24,662 bases of DNA. Source: DATMBF01 sp035559595. Lineage in GTDB: Bacteria; Bacteroidota; Ignavibacteria; UBA10030. Positions 17,978-24,662 of this stretch are shown here, piece by piece. The stretch spans positions 1 through 24,662 of the forward strand of contig DATMBF010000031.1 of the NCBI GenBank assembly GCA_035559595.1. The letters are read 5' to 3'. How positions within the stretch are numbered: position 1 is the first letter of the stretch; every line of letters starts with the position of its first letter. The position numbers and the translations under genes are program-made. The notes beneath the pieces are model-generated. The model was not told the origin of the DNA. It saw nothing but the letters and a program-made list of their open reading frames with translations, and did no database searches.

Positions 17978-18443
17978 ATGAAAATGTTCAAAGTGCCTGA
18001 GGTCGATGATCACAAGGATTTCTGAATTGGCTTCAAACGATTCCTTGAGAGGTTACAAGGAATCCCCAGTGGTAGGCCAGGCTGCTGATAGTATGGAAGC
18101 AATACAAATACAACACATCACGAAAATGTTCAGCCCGGATGTGATTTTCATACATATTTCTATGCCCTGCATGGACGGCCTCAATCCCACGCGGGAAATC
18201 AAAAAGGAATTCTCTGAAGTTGCCGTCGCGATATTTTCGTTCCATTCAAACGAACAGTACCGGCGCCTTGCGCAATCCTACTGGACTGAAACCTATTTGA
18301 CTAAGGATTCTGTCGTCTCCCATATTCCTGAACTGCTAGATGCAATGAGGCGAAGACGTAACGTGTCAAAAGAACGAGACCCCATCGGTATGAGGGCAGA
18401 TTTGCAGGGACGAGCAGCAGTACTCGTGGAGAAGCGTCAATGA
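17978..18443 (+). pseudogene. Decayed NarL-type receiver domain (stop codon, frameshift, lost acceptor Asp)
   Basis: From ATG 17978 the frame reads MKMFKVPEVDDHKDF, then TGA at 18023-18025, then IGFKRFLERLQGIP. This matches the start of a NarL-type receiver (DDHxxFRxGLKxLLE). The rest continues one frame over, from about 18065 (VVGQAADSMEAIQI) to 18443. The acceptor Asp is replaced by His at 18153-18155 (FIHISMP), although MDGL and the conserved Lys (YLTKD) remain. There is no helix-turn-helix. The frame used downstream could start at ATG 18006 and yield a 145-residue partial receiver. Its stop still overlaps the next ATG (ATGA), so translation through this part may be kept even though receiver function is lost. 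Confidence 0.72.
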
Positions 18444-18586
18444 TCTGGTTGATTCTGTTTCTCTGGCTCGTTGTTGTCGTCATTGTCCTGCGAATTGTTG
18501 CCGGAGGAAAACAGTTTGACAGCAATATCTCCCGCCAGCTTTCTCCGCGGAAGAGGTATCAACACGCCGAATCGAGGGCGTCATGA
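18440..18586 (+). CDS. Small single-span membrane peptide, 48 residues
   Basis: ATG 18440 opens a 48-residue frame. Residues 1-21 form a strongly hydrophobic helix (MIWLILFLWLVVVVIVLRIV) followed by a positively charged tail containing SPRKRYQ. The start overlaps the stop of the decayed receiver frame (ATGA), and the stop overlaps the start of the next gene (ATGA at 18583-18586). Translation coupling at both ends supports it as a real small gene. No family is recognised. It may anchor or regulate one of the surrounding signalling proteins at the membrane. Confidence 0.6.
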   Translation: MIWLILFLWLVVVVIVLRIVAGGKQFDSNISRQLSPRKRYQHAESRAS

Positions 18587-20211
18587 GTGTTCTGACTGGA
18601 GCAGTTCGTGGCGAGGTGATAATTAGAGACGTCAAAGTCGAGAACGTTGTGAAAATCCTGCATTTGGAAGACAATCCTTTTGATGCTCAACTTGTTGAAG
18701 CTGTTCTCGAGCGGCAAGGCAAGAACTACCAATTACAGCACGTCGCAACGCGCGAAGCGTTCGAGGAAGCTCTTGCCAAGGAGCGGTACCATCTTGTCAT
18801 CTCGGATTTCTATATGCCAAGGTTTGACGGGTTGTCTGCGCTCGAGTTGACGAGAAAACTGCAGCCTGATATTCCATTTCTCTTTTTCTCGACAGCCGCA
18901 TCAGAACGGCCAGAATTGATGAATGAAGATGTAGAGATACTCTCCAAAGAGGACATTCACAAGCTACCTGAAGCAGTCGCACGAATCCTTGATCGCATGT
19001 ACCCTTCGTTTGTTGGCCAAGATGACGAATGCTCAGGTGTCCAGCACGGTGTCAAGGTGCTCCTTGATGAGCTCGCTGACGGTATCATCATGGTCGACGG
19101 CGACCGCGCCGTTCGATATATTAATCCTGCCATTGAGCGACTGTACGGTTTTCAGAAGCATGAGGTCCTCGGAAAGCCGCTGACCGAAGTGCTTATGGAG
19201 ATTGAGCGGGAAGCTGATGATACGTTGCTTCGAGGCTTGGTCGCCGGAGAAGCGATCGCGCCAAGGGAATGTGTGTATTTCCACCGTGTCACAGGAGAAC
19301 GGAAAATAACAGAAGTGTCGTACCAGGCATGGGGAAATCGCCACTCACGGGGTGGGACATTCGTGATCAAAGATCTCACCGACCAAAAGAAGAAAGAAGA
19401 GAATCTCAAAGCACAAAAGTTGGAGTACGAAACACTCTTTGCCATTGCGCCGGAAGGAATTGTTGTCACAGATCTCAGTGGGCAGATCCTTCTTGCCAAC
19501 GAAAAAGTCTCTCGACTGCTGGGATACAATGTTTCGGCTGCCCAGCAATGGAATATCAAGGACTTCATGGACAGCAATGGGGAGATTACGTGGGAAGAGA
19601 TGACAAAAGAGTTAGCTTGGGTCAAGGAGGCAGCATTTGAACTCTCGATGAAACGCCAGGACGGGAGCCGCTTGAAAGCGGAGCTCCATCTCTCAAAAGT
19701 AGATGACCGGAGAGTCGAAATTGTCCTTCACGATGTATCCGATCGCGTGTTCGTTGTTGACCATCTCCGTGCATCGACTGAACGATACCGGAGTCTGGCC
19801 GAATTTGCCGAAGACATTATCTTTTCCGTCTCAAAGGATGGGACGGTTACCTTCATGAGTACGTCGTTTTCACGGATTACGGGCTGGACGCCGCAGGTGT
19901 GGCATGGAAAGAATCTCTTCTCCCTTGTCCATCCGGATGATGCCGAACTCCTCGCATACAATATCAAGTGTGTCTGTGGCGGAAACCCGGTTCCCCCGTT
20001 CCGACTAAGAATCCGGCGGGCCAATGGTGACTATTACATTGGCGAATCATGTAGCTCGCCTATCGTTGTTCGCGGAGAAATAACAGGCTGCTGGCATATC
20101 GTCCATAACACCGGTGAAACGTTTTTCGTTGATGGGAGGCGAGTACATGAATTCAAATTCTTTGATGTGAATATTACAAATGATGCACCGCTCCATAAGG
20201 AGGGCCAATAA
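18583..20211 (+). CDS. REC-PAS-PAS-PAS signalling protein without output domain
   Basis: This 542-residue protein has a receiver domain (about 22-140) with acidic residues Glu29-Asp30, acceptor Asp75 (VISDFYMPRFDG) and a Lys in LSKED. Three PAS domains follow (about 150-270, 285-390 and 400-520), the last resembling the first PAS of the stressosome-linked kinase (FRLRIRRANGDYYIGE compared with FELRIRTKSGDFLIGE). No kinase, cyclase, phosphatase or DNA-binding domain follows. It ends shortly after the third PAS, so it probably works as a phosphorylation-dependent adaptor. The start overlaps the stop of the small membrane peptide (ATGA), with GAGGG just upstream. A hairpin about 85 bp after the stop probably ends the transcript. 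Confidence 0.88.
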   Translation: MSVLTGAVRGEVIIRDVKVENVVKILHLEDNPFDAQLVEAVLERQGKNYQLQHVATREAFEEALAKERYHLVISDFYMPRFDGLSALELTRKLQPDIPFLFFSTAASERPELMNEDVEILSKEDIHKLPEAVARILDRMYPSFVGQDDECSGVQHGVKVLLDELADGIIMVDGDRAVRYINPAIERLYGFQKHEVLGKPLTEVLMEIEREADDTLLRGLVAGEAIAPRECVYFHRVTGERKITEVSYQAWGNRHSRGGTFVIKDLTDQKKKEENLKAQKLEYETLFAIAPEGIVVTDLSGQILLANEKVSRLLGYNVSAAQQWNIKDFMDSNGEITWEEMTKELAWVKEAAFELSMKRQDGSRLKAELHLSKVDDRRVEIVLHDVSDRVFVVDHLRASTERYRSLAEFAEDIIFSVSKDGTVTFMSTSFSRITGWTPQVWHGKNLFSLVHPDDAELLAYNIKCVCGGNPVPPFRLRIRRANGDYYIGESCSSPIVVRGEITGCWHIVHNTGETFFVDGRRVHEFKFFDVNITNDAPLHKEGQ

Positions 20212-20294
20212 TTCTAATGTTCAAACCGACGTAGGATCTGTAGATCAGCTTGCAAAGGTGAGCAACGTCACAATGACGGGGCTCGCTCCCACGC

Positions 20295-20331
20295 AAAGCC
20301 CTCTTCCCTTGGCCTCCCGGGAGAGGGCTTT
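20295..20331 (+). terminator. Probable intrinsic terminator after the REC-PAS gene
   Basis: AAAGCCCTCTTCCC pairs with GGGAGAGGGCTTT around a short loop, with a single bulged T. The stem is GC-rich and flanked by A and T runs, though the downstream T tract is short. It separates the REC-PAS gene from the sigma-54 activator. Confidence 0.6.
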
Positions 20332-20467
20332 CGCTTCGTAGTGGGAATTCATAGACGCTAGGGTTCGCAGTAATTCGCCCCATTGAAATCAATGAGATGA
20401 AAATTACTTTAAACAAGCGATTGAGCTTTACATTCAGTAATCGTTTATTCTTAAAAGGACCAAGAGC

Positions 20468-20491
20468 ATGGAGACAAAAGAAGGATTATGA
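20468..20491 (+). other. Possible 7-codon leader ORF overlapping the activator start
   Basis: ATG 20468 reads METKEGL and stops at TGA 20489-20491, overlapping the ATG of the next gene at 20488. It has its own AAAAGGA about nine bases upstream, whereas the activator ATG has only GAAGGA at very short spacing. Translational coupling through this mini-frame is possible but unproven. Confidence 0.3.
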
Positions 20492-21942
20492 AGCCGCGTG
20501 TTTTGATTCTTTCGGATAATGGAATAAGACATGACCGCGTGAAGTTTCTTCTGAGGAACGCCGAAGTGATCCACCACGAAGTGGGTGATGTGGCTGATGT
20601 CCATGAGGAATTTGCTAAAGCAGGCTATGATGCGTGTGTTCTCCGAACACAGCGCGTTATGGACAGTCAATTTGAACTTTTTCAGATAGCGAAATCGAGA
20701 AATCCTCATGCGAGGATTCTCATTTGGGTCGATCAGGCCGGTGTGGAGGATGCTGTCCGCTGCATGAAAGCTGGAGCTGCAGACTTCATCGCGGGAGACT
20801 CGTTCGATGAACGGATTGAGCAGGCGATCAATCGATTGCTTCCCAGACGCATCAATGATGAACCCGGCTCGTTTGGGGCGGATTTGACACAGGATCGTGC
20901 TGGCGATGTGTTCCTTGGGGCGAATCCGAAGATCCAGGAGGTTCTCACGGCAATTAAGCTTGTGGCAAAATCAAAGACGGCGGTTCTCATCACCGGTGAG
21001 AGCGGGACTGGGAAAGAACTGATCGCCCGGATGATTCATCAGCAGAGTGATCGCATGAGAATGGCGTTTGTCGCAATCAATTGTGCTGCAATTCCGCGCG
21101 ATTTGATCGAGAGTGAACTCTTCGGGCATGAGAAAGGGGCATTCACCGGAGCGACAACCCGGAAAGAGGGGTGTTTTGAGCTTGCCAACAAGGGAACCCT
21201 CTTCTTTGATGAAGTAGGGGAAATGAATCCCGACACTCAGGCAAAGCTGCTGCGGGCCATAGAGCATCAGTCCTTTCGACGGCTTGGGGGTAAAGAAGAA
21301 GTCACGGTGGACGTTCGAGTCGTCGCTGCAACGAACAAAAACATCTACGAGGCAATGAAGTCGGGAGAGTTTCGCGAGGATCTGTACTATCGGTTCAGCG
21401 TGATAGAAATTCATATCCCCCCTCTTCGTGAGCGGAAGGATGATCTTCCCCTATTGCTGGGTCATTTCTTGAAGGAGTTTGGTGAGCAGTACAGTAAGGT
21501 TCCCCAGCGCTTTTCCGATGAGAGCATAGAACTTCTGATGGAGTACGATTGGCCCGGCAATATCCGTGAACTTCGAAACATTGTTGAACGGGCTGTGGTT
21601 ATCTGCCCGCACCGCGTTATTGCCCCACGTTATCTGCCGCAGGTTATCACGAGGCGGAGAGAGTCCCGAACTTGCATCACGATACCCCTGGGCATTTCTG
21701 CCCACGAAGCAGAGAAGAAGCTCATTCTGGAAACACTGGCAGTGGTCAACAACAACAAATCCAAGGCAGCCCGTATCCTCGGGTTGAGCCGCAAAACGCT
21801 TCACAACAAGCTGCAAGAATTTGGTTCATCAAACGGCGACACGGAAGAGGAAGAGGTCTTGCGTTCCGATCGAAATGAGGGCGGACAGTCAAAGGGGAAT
21901 GGGGAAATGCAAGCCAATGTCAACTCATCGGAGGTGCAGTAA
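20488..21942 (+). CDS. NtrC-family sigma-54 activator with degenerate receiver
   Basis: This 484-residue enhancer-binding protein has an N-terminal receiver-like domain (1-125), a sigma-54 interaction AAA+ ATPase (about 145-380) and a Fis-type helix-turn-helix (about 425-455: NNNKSKAARILGLSRKTLHN). The ATPase has Walker A GESGTGKE (170-177), the sigma-54 contact loop GAFTGA, Walker B LFFDEVGEM and the REDLYYRF arginine region. It should therefore drive transcription from -24/-12 promoters. The receiver has lost its key residues: the acidic pair is replaced by LSDN, the acceptor Asp by Arg53 (CVLRTQ), and the Lys site reads IAGDSF. Activity is therefore probably not controlled by phosphorylation. 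The tail after the helix-turn-helix is acidic and polar. The 3' end overlaps the convergent GH18 gene by 18 bp. Confidence 0.94.
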   Translation: MKPRVLILSDNGIRHDRVKFLLRNAEVIHHEVGDVADVHEEFAKAGYDACVLRTQRVMDSQFELFQIAKSRNPHARILIWVDQAGVEDAVRCMKAGAADFIAGDSFDERIEQAINRLLPRRINDEPGSFGADLTQDRAGDVFLGANPKIQEVLTAIKLVAKSKTAVLITGESGTGKELIARMIHQQSDRMRMAFVAINCAAIPRDLIESELFGHEKGAFTGATTRKEGCFELANKGTLFFDEVGEMNPDTQAKLLRAIEHQSFRRLGGKEEVTVDVRVVAATNKNIYEAMKSGEFREDLYYRFSVIEIHIPPLRERKDDLPLLLGHFLKEFGEQYSKVPQRFSDESIELLMEYDWPGNIRELRNIVERAVVICPHRVIAPRYLPQVITRRRESRTCITIPLGISAHEAEKKLILETLAVVNNNKSKAARILGLSRKTLHNKLQEFGSSNGDTEEEEVLRSDRNEGGQSKGNGEMQANVNSSEVQ

Positions 21943-23693
21943 TTTTACCGTTTGCGCGTGGATCAGCAGGACGCCAAAGTGTTTGTCGTTGATAATAAGG
22001 GAAAGGCGGCAGAAGTATACTCCACTTTCAAGTCCACGAGGAGCCCATCGAAATTTATACCGACCCGCCGCGAGATAGGAATCTACCAGCGTTTCGATTC
22101 TGCTTCCCAATGTTGAGTAAATCTCCAATCGGACGTGTTGCGGTAGGGGCAGATCGAATAAGAGCGTGGTCTCCTCGTTAAATGGGTTGGGGAAATTTTG
22201 ATATAAGGCAAATCTTTGCGGGCTCTCATCCTCAATCGGGTGAACGGAATCGTTATCGGTCGTTCTGAACGACCAATGAGGTGAAAACGGACTTGTACCC
22301 CCCCGTTTGCTGCAAGCACTTTCCAATAGTACTGTGTGTTCCTCTCAAGCATGTCCAGTGAAAACCAAGGATCCATAAGGATTGTATCGATAACGAGTGT
22401 CGTGAACAACGAATCGAGAGAAATCTGAAGTCGATAGGTGTCTACCTGATAACTGGGATACCAACGAAGATTGGTGTGAACTGGAACTCCTCGCGCACCA
22501 TTGGCGGGCGATTTCAAATACGGAGCTTCTGGTGCGAGGACGGTTCCGGCTACGGTGTGCTTGATCGCTTGGAGCAATCTATCCCTCTGCTGGAATGACG
22601 CCGGCATGTATCCTCCACCCAACTCCCAAATAAAGACTCCGCCCAAGCCCTTCGAGCGCGCGTACGCTACTTTCGCTTCACAGGAGCGTTCATCGCAGTA
22701 TGAAATGAACCTGTCGTTGGCAGGATTCGGATCATCGATGCTGAGATAAGGAGCATGTGCAAGCGAGTCCCAACGATAGAAGCGCGGATGATACTCCTGT
22801 CGCTTGATCTGATAATAGGGGACGTTCGGTTGAACAGAAGGGGGAGAAGTCCAGCTTTGCCGCGGCTCGGTTACTCCGCCCGTCGGTGTTCCGATGCCGC
22901 CCCTCCAGATGTATCCATAGAAATCAATTCCGATGCCGAGCTTTCGAGGGGGGATGCCCGCGTTTAGGAAATCCTGAATCATGCCGTCAGCTGATGGAAC
23001 CGGACGCAACGTGCTCGGGAATCGAAACCCCCCATCGAACACCGGCGAATTGTGCCAAGTGACCCACCCGGGCCATGCTCCAGACAAGTCGTACGTCATC
23101 ACATTGATCTGGTCGAAATGGTCAGCAACCAGTGCAATGATGGAGGGTTGCCACGCAACCGCGGCAGTGAGCAGTGGTTGCGGAGTGAGCAAATCGAGCT
23201 TGGACCTAAGAAGTTGAATGAAGAGGACATACTGTGCCTCATCAAGCGGGTCAAGGTATTCCCAATCTACATCAATGCCGTCATAGCCGCGCCGCCTCAT
23301 GAAGTCGATCAGATTGTCAATGAACCGATTGATGTTAAGGGGGTTCGTTGCCTGCCGGAAGGCGGCATCTGTTCCCCAGCCCCCGACTGTGATGAGGACC
23401 TTTTTGCCAGCTTCGCGGGCTCTTCGGAGAAGCTCGCGAGAATTGACTTCGGTCATACTATTTGAAAGGCTATCGATCGTACCGTCCACCTTTGGAACGA
23501 GTCCAAAGTGAATAATATGGGTGACCGCAGAATAGTCGATTTCCTCGGCTGGAAGCCGCCCGTAATTCTCCCACCCCTGCATCCATCCCGCATAATAGCC
23601 GGTCACCCAAATGTCCTGAGCAAAAACAAAGCTCGATGCAAGGAAAACTAGGCCAAGCAAATTGAACGATCGGACGTTTAAGCGACACGCCAT
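21925..23693 (-). CDS. Secreted GH18 glycoside hydrolase with FN3-like and T9SS sorting domains, frameshifted
   Basis: A GH18 (chitinase-like) hydrolase that cleaves beta-1,4-linked N-acetylglucosamine polymers or related glycans. Residues 1-25 are a signal peptide (FNLLGLVFLASSFVFA). The GH18 barrel (about 28-385) has the SxGG-like VGGWG motif and the catalytic DGIDVDWE (138-145, acid Glu145), both intact. A fibronectin type III-like domain follows. The reading frame breaks after about residue 463 at a run of seven G (plus-strand C7, 22298-22304). The unshifted frame runs to 22083 as nonsense. The correct continuation (TSPFSPHWSFRTTDN, then LYQNFPNPFNEETTLLFDLP) lies one frame over and ends at 21925 with a type IX-style sorting domain. 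As written, the enzyme would lack its sorting signal. This may be a real mutation, phase variation or a sequencing error. Confidence 0.85.
22298..22304 (-). repeat. G7 homopolymer at the GH18 frameshift
   Basis: Seven G on the coding strand sit exactly where the frame of the GH18 gene must change. A tract of eight or five G would restore one continuous frame from the catalytic domain to the sorting domain. Confidence 0.75.
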
Positions 23694-23790
23694 GGGATTT
23701 TATCGTTTCTAACAAAAAAGGGGGGGCATATGCCACAAACCCTTTCACGAAAGTTCTCAGTTGCTTGGAAAAACGCTTTCCCAACGATCG

Positions 23791-24662
23791 TTATTTCAGA
23801 AGAGTCATTCGCCTGATTTCAACCAACGGCTGTGTGCCCGACCCGTTGGCGGCTGTGGCCTGCAGGCGGTAGATGTATGTCCCGCTCGCAAGAGAGCGAG
23901 CATCGAACGTCACAGAGTATGTTCCGGCATGTTGGGTTTGATCGACAAGCAACGCCACTCGTTGCCCCAGCATATTGAAAACTTCGAGTGTCACGTTCGC
24001 CTCAAACGGAATCGCATACGCAATGGTTGTTAAAGGGTTGAAGGGGTTTGGATAATTCTGATCGAGACCAAAGCTCGCCGGAAATTCGGCAGGTGTCTCC
24101 GCATCGCGAGCGGATGCAGTCATAGAAGTGGAGCTGACGAAACTCATATCATCCAGGAAATATGTCCTCTGCCGGCCGGATAAATCCTGGATTACGACTC
24201 TGTGCACAATCTGATTGTTCGGATTCAGCTGGCTGATCGGCAACGAGATCTTGCGCCATTGATTGGGTTGGACCCAGAGGTTCTTCACGGTTGGGAACGA
24301 TTGGTTCAGATCGTTCTCGAAGTAGATCCCGATTGACACGCCCACCGATCCACCAAACACTGAAACATTAAATGAACTGTAGGAAGTGGTGGAAAGAGCT
24401 ACGGGGCGATCCCACGATCCGCTGTGGAGACGGAATCCACCCCAGGCATTCTGGACAACCTTAATGGAGCTCAGTCCGCTCGATACACGCTCCGAGCTTT
24501 GGAACGTAACGGTCGCATTCCACGAGGAATTGATCCAGTTCGAAGACAGACCGTCATGGTAGATAACGAGATCGGTCGGCAGGCTTGCTGTATTCGAAAC
24601 AGTCACCGATACCGACGTGGAGGCTTGATTACCGGCCGAATCCCGCGCTACGGCGGTAATTG
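23791..24662 (-). CDS. Secreted protein with CBM-like and T9SS C-terminal domains, 5' end outside window
   Basis: Only the C-terminal part is present; the frame is open to the right edge. The first visible residues (ITAVARDSAGNQASTSVSVT) end an immunoglobulin- or cadherin-like repeat. A jelly-roll, carbohydrate-binding-like domain follows (from VIYHDGLSSNW to YFLDDMSFV), then a linker and a type IX secretion-style sorting domain (LDQNYPNPFNPLTTIAYAIP, ending SGTYIYRLQA and MTLLK). The protein is thus probably exported and attached to or released from the cell surface. The catalytic part, if any, lies outside the window. It is upstream of the GH18 gene on the same strand, 97 bp apart, and the two may act on the same polysaccharide. 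Confidence 0.85.
   Translation of the reverse strand, partial: ITAVARDSAGNQASTSVSVTVSNTASLPTDLVIYHDGLSSNWINSSWNATVTFQSSERVSSGLSSIKVVQNAWGGFRLHSGSWDRPVALSTTSYSSFNVSVFGGSVGVSIGIYFENDLNQSFPTVKNLWVQPNQWRKISLPISQLNPNNQIVHRVVIQDLSGRQRTYFLDDMSFVSSTSMTASARDAETPAEFPASFGLDQNYPNPFNPLTTIAYAIPFEANVTLEVFNMLGQRVALLVDQTQHAGTYSVTFDARSLASGTYIYRLQATAANGSGTQPLVEIRRMTLLK

Noticed and set aside
20260..20335. Cyclic di-GMP (GEMM) riboswitch, suggested by the ACGCAAAGCC word
   Set aside because: The rest of the aptamer core and its second stem are not present, and the word forms part of a terminator-like stem instead.
1..24662. CRISPR array or rRNA genes
   Set aside because: No regularly spaced repeats and no rRNA-like segments were seen on reading the window.

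Overview
The window looks like chromosomal DNA from a Gram-negative bacterium of the Bacteroidota/Ignavibacteriota (FCB) type. The main reason is two secreted proteins on the minus strand that end in type IX secretion-style C-terminal domains with the QN(Y/F)PNPFN signature. GC content looks close to 50%, and several genes have clear Shine-Dalgarno sequences. I cannot name the species.

Left part (1-8.2 kb): two tandem, related, very large multi-PAS hybrid histidine kinases (the first cut by the window edge), then tRNA-Gln(CUG) and tRNA-Glu(CUC). A truncated serine recombinase remnant abuts the 3' end of tRNA-Glu on the opposite strand, followed by about 570 bp without a convincing gene.

Centre (9.5-17.8 kb): a signalling island. 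It opens with a serine/threonine-kinase-like protein with an FHA domain and a C-terminal membrane anchor, whose catalytic motifs are degenerate (HGN for HRD, DFR for DFG). Next is a hybrid histidine-kinase-like protein whose ATPase motifs are lost but whose receiver is intact. After a 310-bp gap come tightly packed genes: a stressosome module RsbR-RsbS-RsbT-RsbX joined to a NarL/DegS-type histidine kinase and a LuxR-family response regulator. The N-terminus of that kinase aligns by eye with the RsbT-binding N-terminal domain of Bacillus RsbU, and the degenerate hybrid kinase has a similar segment. My reading is that RsbT released from the stressosome acts on a two-component kinase, in place of the RsbU phosphatase of the sigma-B pathway. 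No sigma factor, RsbV or RsbW is present in the window.

Right-centre (17.9-21.9 kb): a decayed receiver-domain gene, an unlisted 48-residue single-span membrane peptide joined to both neighbours by ATGA overlaps, a REC-PAS-PAS-PAS protein with no output domain, a hairpin that is probably a terminator, and a sigma-54 activator whose receiver domain has lost its phosphorylation residues.

Right end (21.9-24.7 kb, minus strand): a secreted GH18 glycoside hydrolase whose sorting domain is out of frame after a run of seven G, and the C-terminal part of another secreted protein that runs off the window.
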